DNA of 64,000 bases. Source: JAIOSM01 sp023143455 (lineage in GTDB: Bacteria > Desulfobacterota > Desulfobacteria > Desulfobacterales > Desulfobacteraceae). Position 1 is the first letter of the stretch. Each line of letters opens with the position of its first letter. Location of the stretch: NCBI GenBank assembly GCA_030632885.1, contig DAOVTW010000003.1, positions 45,443 to 109,442 on the forward strand. Direction: 5' to 3'. Positions 56,363-64,000 of this stretch are shown in pieces. A program made the translations under genes and the position numbers. The notes under the pieces are model-generated. The model searched no databases, was not told the origin of the DNA, and saw only the letters and a program-made list of their open reading frames with translations.

Positions 56363-56457
56363 ATATCTATCCTTTTAATTTATATTTAAACAACCTATAC
56401 ACATAACACATAATAAAAAAATTTAAAGCATTTTTAGGAACGATTCAGATTGATATA

Positions 56458-57897
56458 TCAATCAGCAATTTTTGAAATTATTTTTTTAAGGTAGGGAGGG
56501 AGAAGGCCGTAAACATCTGTAGGGTTTTTTACACTTCTATTGGCATCTACTTGAAAAGATTTATCTGTGTCTTTACTACTTGCATCAACAGGGTCTGATT
56601 TTCTCTTCAGAGTTGCTTGATTTTCATCTGTAAAGGGGAGAAGGAGTGGCCCTTCACTGTGCAAGACATAGGCAAGTTGTCCGTTTTTAAGGAATACAAT
56701 ACTTCCCGGAGGGTAAATCCCAATACTTTTTACAAAGGAATGAAGGATAAGTTGAAGAAGCCTGTCCTTTTGAGCATATTTCCTGAAAAGGTCCGTTACT
56801 ACGTTGATTTGATTAAATGCCTCTTTGTAGCATCTTTTTGAGGTCATGGCATCAAATATATCTGCAAGCTTGCATATTTTAACATAGATTGGAATTTCGT
56901 AGAATTTAGCCCCATCAGGATAACACCTTCCTTCATTCTCAAATAAAGGGCCATGATGATATTTAATAATATTTTTTAAATATGAATTTTTAAGTTTGTT
57001 TTCTTCAAGAATAAACATTCCATACTCATAGGAATGTTTTTTTACTTCTTCAAACTCTTTATCAGTAAGTTTACCTTTTTTATTAAGTATAGTTTCAGAT
57101 ACCATGACTTTTCCAATATCATGAAGGAAAAGACCTAGAGAGATATCACTTAAATCATCTTTCTGAAAAAGCCTGAAACAATCCACCACTTTACCGTTTT
57201 CCGTAGGAAATGATTCTAAGGCTTTTTGATTATTTCCTGCTCTTAAAAAATCATTTATAAAAGAACTGAAATGCTTGTTAAAACGATTTAATATTGCGGT
57301 ACCAATAGCACAGACATTTACTGAGTGGTTATAGAGGTAGTCATCATACGAGAACAACTCTTTTGTAAGAAATGAGAAAGCATTATCCGTTTCAGTTAAA
57401 AAGCCCACCAAGTCAGCGACATTGTCTTCCACTTCGATGTAGTCAAATTTGCCACCGGTTTCTCTTATATCGGTAAGGACTTTTTTAACATTTACCTTTG
57501 CTTCAGCATATTTAATTTCAGCAGTTTTTTTAACCTCTTCTATTTCATAAAGCTTTTTTTCAATTTCGCCGGACCTAGGATCAAAAGATAATCCATGGCT
57601 TTTTTCACTCTCTTTATTGCTGGCTAAACCATCAGACTCAATTGAACCACTTGGATCAAAACCAATATGATTACCTTCTTTATCCCAGATACCACTGTTT
57701 TGGCTGGAATTTATAATAATCGAAGTAACTCCATTATCTTTAATAATATTTAGAGTTTTTGTTGTTTTCACAAGAAAATCTTTATCAAGAAGAAGGGTCC
57801 CTTTTGAATTATATATATCAATACCAGTCTTAACGCGACCCCCATTTGAGACAATTCGGATCAGGTCATCAATACTGAGCCGGCTGCTGTTTACCAT
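56458..57897 (-). CDS. HD-GYP-like phosphodiesterase/signalling protein
   Basis: 479 residues. The N-terminal ~150 residues include a DUF3391-like segment; the HD domain follows with LFLHDIGKVMV, KYHHGPLF and DAMTSKRCYKEAF. The GYP motif reads CYP (RCYPDGA), a variant. HD-GYP proteins degrade cyclic di-GMP; the altered motif leaves activity uncertain. It overlaps the end of rsmA by seven bases. Confidence 0.88.
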   Translation of the reverse strand: MVNSSRLSIDDLIRIVSNGGRVKTGIDIYNSKGTLLLDKDFLVKTTKTLNIIKDNGVTSIIINSSQNSGIWDKEGNHIGFDPSGSIESDGLASNKESEKSHGLSFDPRSGEIEKKLYEIEEVKKTAEIKYAEAKVNVKKVLTDIRETGGKFDYIEVEDNVADLVGFLTETDNAFSFLTKELFSYDDYLYNHSVNVCAIGTAILNRFNKHFSSFINDFLRAGNNQKALESFPTENGKVVDCFRLFQKDDLSDISLGLFLHDIGKVMVSETILNKKGKLTDKEFEEVKKHSYEYGMFILEENKLKNSYLKNIIKYHHGPLFENEGRCYPDGAKFYEIPIYVKICKLADIFDAMTSKRCYKEAFNQINVVTDLFRKYAQKDRLLQLILHSFVKSIGIYPPGSIVFLKNGQLAYVLHSEGPLLLPFTDENQATLKRKSDPVDASSKDTDKSFQVDANRSVKNPTDVYGLLPPYLKKIISKIAD

Positions 57898-58751
57898 TTG
57901 TCCTCCCTAGTAGAATTCCATGCTTCTTTTGCAAGATTTACAAATTCTTCTACATTAACAGTTTCTCCTCTTCGTACAGGATCAATTTTAGCTGTTTTCA
58001 AAATCTTTTCTGCTTCTTCTCTGTTTATTAAGAGGTCATCTCCGGCCAGAGAGTTTTTCAATGTTTTTCTTCGCTTAGAGAAAGCTGCCTTAATAACTTT
58101 AAAAAGAAATTTTTCCTTTTCGTAAGAAAAGGCGGGTGTGTCAAAAAAAGACACTTCAATCACCCTGGATTGTACCGCAGGCTTTGGAAAAAAAAGATGA
58201 GGTTTAATGTCTGCAATTGGTTTGACAGTAGAACAATACTGCATCACAGCAGATAGTCTACTATAATCTTTACTCCCGGGAAAAGCTGTAATTCTATTAG
58301 CAAGCTCTAATTGGAACATAAGATATGCCCTTTTTATAAACTCTCTATTTTCAACTAGCCGAAAAAGTATCTGTGATGATATATTATAAGGAAGGTTTCC
58401 TATTATTACAAGTTTTTTTCTTTGTGTTTGTGCAAATTCTTCAATGTTAAGCTTCATAATATCTTTACAAATAATTTCAATATTACTTTGACCGGACTTA
58501 ACTACTTCTTCCTTTAACAGATCAATCAGCCGATCATCTTTTTCAATACCATATACTTTTTTCGCCTTTTTTGAAGCTTGTACAGTAAGAGCTCCAAGAC
58601 CGGAACCTATCTCTAATACAATGTCGTCCTTATCAATACCTGCTCGTTTTATTATCATTTGGGCGGTCTGATCGTCGATAAGAAAATTCTGACCAAAATC
58701 TTTCTTAGGAAAAATATTGTTTTTCCTAAGAAGTTGTGCTGGAAAAGTCAT
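57891..58751 (-). CDS. rsmA: 16S rRNA dimethyladenosine transferase
   Basis: 286 residues. KKDFGQNFLID, VLEIGSGLGALT, IGNLPYNISSQILF and FSKRRKTLKNSL are all signature KsgA/RsmA motifs. It dimethylates two adjacent adenosines at the 3' end of 16S rRNA during 30S assembly. It is the first gene of the six-gene minus-strand operon. Confidence 0.97.
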   Translation of the reverse strand: MTFPAQLLRKNNIFPKKDFGQNFLIDDQTAQMIIKRAGIDKDDIVLEIGSGLGALTVQASKKAKKVYGIEKDDRLIDLLKEEVVKSGQSNIEIICKDIMKLNIEEFAQTQRKKLVIIGNLPYNISSQILFRLVENREFIKRAYLMFQLELANRITAFPGSKDYSRLSAVMQYCSTVKPIADIKPHLFFPKPAVQSRVIEVSFFDTPAFSYEKEKFLFKVIKAAFSKRRKTLKNSLAGDDLLINREEAEKILKTAKIDPVRRGETVNVEEFVNLAKEAWNSTREDKW

Positions 58752-58970
58752 TTGTATTTCCCTTGTTTTTTGATTTCATGAAATTACTACTTGACTTTCT
58801 TTTGCTTTTTAAGTTAAAAATGTGAATATACTTCAATAATAAAGATTGTTCAACTGGTATTATTTTGCATTAAATAAGAGCATATGAGATAAGTAAATAC
58901 GGAGCAGGTTATAAAGGCATGAATACTCAGTTTCCGTATTATTTTTGATAATTATTTATGGAGGATTGTC

Positions 58971-59333
58971 ATGAGCGAACATTTTGGGCAAGGCGTTAAT
59001 TGGGATGGGTTTTTAAAATCTTTTTTTAATAGATTTGATATTCCTTCCGGAACCCAGGTAAGGGATTTAAACAACCGACTTGATAAGCTTGAAGGTCTTT
59101 TTTTCCAACAACAAACAGAAACAAAAAATTTTAAGCAAAGAAGCAAAGTAAAATCAAAAAGTGCTTCTGCTGAGGTGATTGATTTTGTTGAAAAATATCC
59201 TGAAGGTGTGAGCTTTAAGCAAATCAAAGATAAAACCAAATTTGATGATAAGAAATTACGAAATATTATATACCGCCTTGATAAAATTAAAAAGATAAAA
59301 AAAGTAAAACGCGGAATTTATAAAACAATTTAA
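58971..59333 (+). CDS. small hypothetical protein, coiled coil plus winged-helix-like end
   Basis: 120 residues after a strong GGAGG. The first half has a heptad-like stretch (VRDLNNRLDKLEGLFF). The second half (about 62-120) looks like a small winged helix: SAEVIDFVEKYPEGVSFKQI then KLRNIIYRLDKIKKI. DNA binding is plausible. I do not recognise the family. It is 30 bases before the M16C peptidase, perhaps in one operon. Confidence 0.75.
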   Translation: MSEHFGQGVNWDGFLKSFFNRFDIPSGTQVRDLNNRLDKLEGLFFQQQTETKNFKQRSKVKSKSASAEVIDFVEKYPEGVSFKQIKDKTKFDDKKLRNIIYRLDKIKKIKKVKRGIYKTI

Positions 59334-59363
59334 CAGTCTTTCATTCCAGGGAATATTTTCAGT

Positions 59364-62336
59364 ATGAAAAAAGGAAACCGTCTCCACGGGTATGTAGTAA
59401 ATCGTGTTAAAAATCTTAAAGAGCTCGACTCTGTCCTAATACAGCTTGAGCATGAAGTCACCGGCACAAAACATATACACATAAAAAACAAAGACAAAGA
59501 AAATACTTTTGCCGTAGTATTCCGAACAGTGCCTGAAGATTCCACCGGAGTTGCACATATTTTAGAACATACAGTTTTATGCGGTTCCAGAAAATTCAAT
59601 GTTAAAGACCCGTTCTTTTCTATGCTCAAAAGGGGGTTATCCACCTTTATGAATGCATTTACCTCCTCGGACTGGACAATGTATCCTTTTAGCACCCAAA
59701 ATTTAAAAGATTATTATAACCTCGCAGATGTCTACCTTGATGCAACTTTTTTTCCAAAACTTGACGAACTGAGTTTTAAACAGGAAGGACATCGCTTAGA
59801 GCTTATTACGACTGAAAGTAGCGAAGAGCTTGTTTATAAAGGCGTTGTGTACAATGAAATGAAAGGGGCAATGTCATCTCCTTCAGAAATATTAGGGCGA
59901 TCATTACTAAAAGTTCTATATCCTTCAACAACATATAGTAATAATTCAGGTGGGGAGCCTTCTGAAATTCCAAAACTTTCCCATGAGGGTCTTAAAGCTT
60001 TTCACTCAAAATTTTATCACCCTTCAAATGCTTTTTTCTATACCTATGGTTCTTTTGATTTAGAAGACCATCTTAAATTCATTGATAAAAAAATTCTTTC
60101 GGAATTTAACAAAAAAGAGATGGATACAACAATTCTCTCTCAACCAAGATGGACCAAGCCCAAGAAAGTTACTTGCTATTATCCTCTTTCAAAAACAAAA
60201 AACCATACAAAAAAGTACCAGGCATGTGTTGCATGGCTCACTGCGGATACCAAAAATTTTTTTGAAATGCTGGTCTTGATAGTTTTAGAACAGATACTTT
60301 TAGGCAATGCTGCATCACCATTAAGAAAAGCATTAATTGATTCAGGTCTAGGCTCTGATTTGTCTGATGGCACAGGCTTTGATCCGGAGATGCGTGACAC
60401 TCTATTTGCCTGTGGGCTCAAAGAGATAAAAAAAGATTCTGTCAGTCAAGTTGAAAAGATTATTTTTTCAACTCTTAAGAATGTTGTGGAAAAAGGGATT
60501 GATAAAAACCTCATTGATTCAGCAATCCACCAGATTGAATTTTCCAGAAAAGAAAAAACAAATACTCCTTACCCCTTTGGACTCAAGTTATTTCTGTCCT
60601 TTGCAGGGACATGGTTACACAATGGTGATCCTGTAAATTGCATTGAGTTTGATGAAGATATTGAAAAATTAAAAAGCCTAATTGACAAAGGTGGCTTTTT
60701 AGAAAAAAAGATTGAAGAGTATTTTATTAACAACCCTCACAGAGTCTTGTTTACGCTTGCCCCTGATCATGAAATGGAACAAAAAGAGATAAACCGCACA
60801 AAAAAAGAACTTGCTTTAACTCTTGAAAAATTAAAAAAAGAAAAAACAGATCAAGCTCTTACAAAAATTATCCAGGATGCTAAAGAACTCGTTCTGCTTC
60901 AGGAATCAGAAGAAGACCTTTCATCTCTTCCATGTTTAGATCTTAGTGATGTACCCCCGGAAATTGAAAAAATTGCGCCGGATAACATTGCTGGCGTTTC
61001 AGATCTTACCTGTTATCAAAAGCCGACTTCTGGTATTTTATATTTTACTTGCCCTGTTGGGATAGGCAATGTCAAAAAAGAGCTTCTTCCCCTTATACCA
61101 TTTTTCAGTAGAGCTTTTATAAATTCAGGTACAAAACAAAGAAATTATGCTGACATGGCAAAGATCATGGATCTTTATACTGGTGGAATTTCGATTTCGC
61201 CTTATATTGGAACCAAGTTTTCTGATAATATTGATTACCATTCTTTTCTTTCTTTCCAGGGCAAATCATTGGATAGAAATGTAGGAAAACTTTTTGATCT
61301 TTTACAAGAATTTATTAGTTATGCAGACTTTTCTGATTTAGAAAGACTTAAACAACTTTTGGATCAATCAAAAGCTCAGTTTGAATCATCAATTGTTAGA
61401 AATGGGCACAGATATGCTATCTCTCTTGCTTCAAGAAACTTAACATACAGTTCTTCATTGAGCGAAATTTGGAGCGGGATCACTCAATACAGATTTATAA
61501 AAGATCTCATTAAAAGAATAGAAGGTAAGGACTATGATTATAGTAAACTTTCTTCAGACCTAAACGATATCTCAAAATTAAGTTTCCAGAAGAATAATTT
61601 AACACCTGCTGTAATAGGGGGAAAAGATTCTATTGTACAAGCGTCCAAAAAAATAAAAGAAATAAAAAATATTCTGGCAGAGAACACAGGTAATGCTTCT
61701 AAAACAATTGCCATTAATCAGGACAAAACATTCCCCCATGAAGGCTTCAGTACAGACACATCTGTCTCTTTTACTGCCCAGTCTTTTAAAACAGTCCGCA
61801 TTATTCATGAAGATTCAGCAAGCCTTGCCATAATCAGCAGGCTTTTAAGATCTCTTTATCTTCACAGGGAAATAAGAGAAAAAGGTGGGGCATATGGAGG
61901 GTTTGCACTATATAATTCTGAAAATGGAATATTCTCATTTGCTTCATACAGGGACCCTAATATACAAAGGACTCTTGATACCTATCAAAAGAGCTGTGAT
62001 TTTATCAAACAAAAAGATTCTTATTCTGATGATGATATTAAAGAGGCAATACTTCAGGTCTGTGCTGATATTGACAAGCCTGAGACACCTGGACCAGCTT
62101 CTATTAATGCTTTCTACCGAAACATTGTAGGTCTTTCCGATGAAATCCGTGCTAATTTCAAAGAAAAACTACTTGCAACCACAAAAGAAAAGATACTAAT
62201 TGCTGCTGAAAAATACTTTGACTCATCTGACATGAAAAATAAAGGAACCGTTGTAATTTCAAGCAAAGAAATGCTTACAAAGACAAATAAAGAATTAAAA
62301 AAAGGTCAAAAGCCACTTAAAATCGAAAAGATTTAA
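59364..62336 (+). CDS. M16C family metallopeptidase (presequence-protease-like)
   Basis: 990 residues, the full size of the M16C/PreP branch. The inverted zinc motif HILEH (in GVAHILEHTVLCGS) supplies the catalytic Glu and two zinc-ligand His, with the third ligand expected in VYNEMKGAMSSP. Four-domain enzymes of this branch degrade unstructured peptides inside a closed chamber. No signal peptide is visible, so it is probably cytosolic. Confidence 0.94.
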   Translation: MKKGNRLHGYVVNRVKNLKELDSVLIQLEHEVTGTKHIHIKNKDKENTFAVVFRTVPEDSTGVAHILEHTVLCGSRKFNVKDPFFSMLKRGLSTFMNAFTSSDWTMYPFSTQNLKDYYNLADVYLDATFFPKLDELSFKQEGHRLELITTESSEELVYKGVVYNEMKGAMSSPSEILGRSLLKVLYPSTTYSNNSGGEPSEIPKLSHEGLKAFHSKFYHPSNAFFYTYGSFDLEDHLKFIDKKILSEFNKKEMDTTILSQPRWTKPKKVTCYYPLSKTKNHTKKYQACVAWLTADTKNFFEMLVLIVLEQILLGNAASPLRKALIDSGLGSDLSDGTGFDPEMRDTLFACGLKEIKKDSVSQVEKIIFSTLKNVVEKGIDKNLIDSAIHQIEFSRKEKTNTPYPFGLKLFLSFAGTWLHNGDPVNCIEFDEDIEKLKSLIDKGGFLEKKIEEYFINNPHRVLFTLAPDHEMEQKEINRTKKELALTLEKLKKEKTDQALTKIIQDAKELVLLQESEEDLSSLPCLDLSDVPPEIEKIAPDNIAGVSDLTCYQKPTSGILYFTCPVGIGNVKKELLPLIPFFSRAFINSGTKQRNYADMAKIMDLYTGGISISPYIGTKFSDNIDYHSFLSFQGKSLDRNVGKLFDLLQEFISYADFSDLERLKQLLDQSKAQFESSIVRNGHRYAISLASRNLTYSSSLSEIWSGITQYRFIKDLIKRIEGKDYDYSKLSSDLNDISKLSFQKNNLTPAVIGGKDSIVQASKKIKEIKNILAENTGNASKTIAINQDKTFPHEGFSTDTSVSFTAQSFKTVRIIHEDSASLAIISRLLRSLYLHREIREKGGAYGGFALYNSENGIFSFASYRDPNIQRTLDTYQKSCDFIKQKDSYSDDDIKEAILQVCADIDKPETPGPASINAFYRNIVGLSDEIRANFKEKLLATTKEKILIAAEKYFDSSDMKNKGTVVISSKEMLTKTNKELKKGQKPLKIEKI

Positions 62337-62392
62337 TCTTGGTGTAGTTATAGTTTAATTAAAAAAAACGAAAGGTCTTGATGAAACCATCT

Positions 62393-63451
62393 CTACACAA
62401 TTTCAAAACGGCCAAGACCGTAAACTGTTTTTTTCCCGATCCCTATTAAAGAACCTGCTGCAAGTAAAGACAAAAAAGGTTCAATATCTCCTTTGAAAAT
62501 CAAATCACCTATGAGACCACCAATATGGATATTCTTTTTCTGAGCATGAGAATACCAGGAATAATTAACAATCTCAAGATTGCTGAAGGTGGAAACTAAA
62601 TCAGATTTTTCATAGAATGTTTTTGGAAAATCACCCATGTCATTGTCTGGATGATAAATCCGTTTCAAGTCGCGCAGCCGTGACAGGATGGATTGCAAAA
62701 ATGTCGTAAAAGTAATTTTTTCTTGAATACGCTCAAGCTGAAACGGTGTTCTGAGTTTAATATCAAGCAAGGAAAAAAATTTACTGCCATACTTACTTTC
62801 CGGGAGCGGCAAAGCATTAACCCACTCTTCAAGCGTATGACCACTTGTATTAACTGCAATATAATCTTCTCCCTTAACAATGATTTGCTGTATCTCATCA
62901 TTGTTAAAAGGTATGACTTTTTCCCAGAAAAACGGAATAAAGGGATTCGTAATATCTGTATCAACATTACGTAAAAAGTGTGAGGTATGTATAGATGCCA
63001 TGGCGTGGAAAATTGATTCAAGCATGGGTCTCTGATATTGAATTGCTTTTCTTCCAATAAGTGTAAGTTCAACCTGTCCTGTATCTTCAACTATCATTTC
63101 AGAATTGAAATTTTTCAAAATAATATCCAGAGAATAGGGTCTGGGAGGAGTAGAATGACTTCTGCCATTGCCTTTAAATTGTGCAGTAATCGAGTCCAGA
63201 GTCGGGGAGAAAAGTTTGATATAAAGGCAATCAGAAGCTTTTGAGCAGTTCTTGCACGAAACAGTCTGATAATCCTGAAAAGGGCAGAACCTGCCTTTAA
63301 GGATATACCCAAGCCTGCTCCTGATAACAGGAGTCAGGCTTTTTATGTTGACAGGTATTTTTGTAGAAAATGAAAGCCTGTATTTAGCTATTTCAAGTTC
63401 AAGCAAAGGTTTAGCATCATAAAATTTGTTTTCAAGACTAATCTGTTTCAT
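62393..63451 (-). CDS. cas6: CRISPR pre-crRNA endoribonuclease Cas6
   Basis: 352 residues. The C-terminal glycine-rich RAMP motif AAGSLIGIGKKTVYGLGRFE and an N-terminal four-Cys cluster (CPFQDYQTVSCKNCSKASDC) match the Cas6 family. It cleaves the repeat RNA of the array, which begins 20 bases upstream of its start codon. No other cas gene is in the window, so the type cannot be given; it may lie to the right. Confidence 0.92.
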   Translation of the reverse strand: MKQISLENKFYDAKPLLELEIAKYRLSFSTKIPVNIKSLTPVIRSRLGYILKGRFCPFQDYQTVSCKNCSKASDCLYIKLFSPTLDSITAQFKGNGRSHSTPPRPYSLDIILKNFNSEMIVEDTGQVELTLIGRKAIQYQRPMLESIFHAMASIHTSHFLRNVDTDITNPFIPFFWEKVIPFNNDEIQQIIVKGEDYIAVNTSGHTLEEWVNALPLPESKYGSKFFSLLDIKLRTPFQLERIQEKITFTTFLQSILSRLRDLKRIYHPDNDMGDFPKTFYEKSDLVSTFSNLEIVNYSWYSHAQKKNIHIGGLIGDLIFKGDIEPFLSLLAAGSLIGIGKKTVYGLGRFEIV

Positions 63452-63471
63452 TTTCCCCTTTTTTATGAATG

Positions 63472-63925
63472 ACCATAATCACCTCCGTAAATGGTGCCCC
63501 TCTCCAACAAAAAAATTAATTCTATATCACTAGAATTAGACGGTCTTAATCACCTCCGTAAATGGTGCCCCTCTCCAACTTTTATTATGCTCCCCAACGA
63601 ACAAGGTATTTTGTCTTAATCACCTCCGTAAATGGTGCCCCTCTCCAACTGGCAATATCTTTCTTTGTGATAACCTAAAGTCTTAATCAACTCCATAACT
63701 GTTGCCACTGTCAAACCAAAAAAAAATAAGAATATACCATGAACCGAAAAGTCTTAATCACCTCCGTAAATGGTGCCCCTCTCCAACAGCTTACCAAGCG
63801 TCATCGAAGCCCCGGAAGGTCTTAATCACCTCCGTAAATGGTGCCCCTCTCCAACAATCTTTCAGCAAGCTTAGACACATAAAGTGTCGTCTTAATCACC
63901 TCCGTAAATGGTGCCCCTCTCCAAC
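63472..63925. CRISPR. CRISPR array, seven 37-base repeats and six spacers
   Basis: Repeats start at 63472, 63543, 63613, 63680, 63751, 63819 and 63889; each is 37 bases, running GTCTTAATCACC...CCCTCTCCAAC. Spacers are 34, 33, 30, 34, 31 and 33 bases. Five repeats are identical. The one at 63472 differs in its first five bases, as an array-end repeat would. The one at 63680 has seven scattered mismatches although it is in the middle. On the minus strand the repeat ends GATTAAGAC, resembling the usual ATTGAAAC-type crRNA handle, so transcription is probably right to left, toward cas6. Confidence 0.97.
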
Positions 63926-64000
63926 CAATGGCATTCGTTTTTATTTTAAAAAAATCAACTTTAAAACATAACGACATAACAGATTGAATTAACAACGATA
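63926..64000 (-). promoter_or_regulatory. possible CRISPR leader
   Basis: 75 AT-rich bases without a repeat, on the side opposite the degenerate end repeat. If the array is read right to left, this would be the leader-proximal end. No promoter is clear and the window ends here. Confidence 0.35.

Noticed and set aside
63702..63971. An 89-codon open frame at the right end
   Set aside because: It reads through CRISPR repeats and repeats the same peptide at each one, so it is an artefact of the array.

Overview
The window is AT-rich and densely coding. It looks like a chromosomal segment of an anaerobic Desulfobacterota bacterium, probably near Desulfobacteraceae. The pointers are LL-diaminopimelate aminotransferase (DapL), a MetV-type protein with polyferredoxins, LarE, tandem MoeA genes (one fused to a substrate-binding domain), and very many phosphorelay proteins. 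The placement is inference from gene content. I saw no tRNA or rRNA.

Layout. 1-3707 (minus) is an export-type operon: transglutaminase-like protein, ABC ATPase and an ABC-2 permease that runs off the left edge. 3894-9425 (plus) is a four-gene phosphorelay operon (two-receiver hybrid kinase with HPt, receiver-kinase, receiver-PAS, receiver-kinase). Facing it at 9451-15549 (minus) are a single-receiver protein and two receiver-DUF342 (FapA-like) proteins, one with a dead receiver. 15742-20691 (plus) holds a helix-turn-helix protein ending in half of a SLOG domain, a solute-binding-domain histidine kinase whose receiver has been lost, and a sigma-54 response regulator. A vestigial receiver start inside a perfect palindrome follows. 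20926-30568 is a chemotaxis operon (pseudo-receiver-like protein, CheW, HBM-type chemoreceptor, CheA, CheD, HDOD, CheY, CheX, CheB, CheR) with no flagellar genes. It is preceded by a good sigma-54 promoter and an 18-bp palindrome at activator-site distance, so the adjacent regulator may control it.

31357-36796 (minus) is a housekeeping operon: Sir2, MFS transporter, DUF4438, THUMP RNA methylase, a 53-residue protein, EamA transporter, and a GIY-YIG protein after it. 36797-38969 is a decayed island. It contains a broken higBA toxin-antitoxin pair and signal peptidase I between two inverted copies of a ~183-bp self-complementary element. 38970-41614 (minus) holds MetV with two polyferredoxins, and LarE. 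41823-45548 (plus) holds a four-receiver hybrid kinase and NAD kinase. 45558-48014 (minus) is an XRE-cupin regulator with leuCD. 48247-50298 is a third DUF342 protein. 50325-58751 (minus) is an operon rsmA, HD-GYP-like, dapL, moeA, moeA-PBP and a GalT/HIT-like protein. 58971-62336 holds a small winged-helix-like protein and an M16C peptidase. The right end has cas6 and a seven-repeat CRISPR array.

The main theme is signal transduction: at least fifteen receiver domains in every state from intact to dead to vestigial, three DUF342 proteins, and a small MshEN-like motif shared by CheA and two of the DUF342 proteins. These suggest one lineage-specific signalling network.
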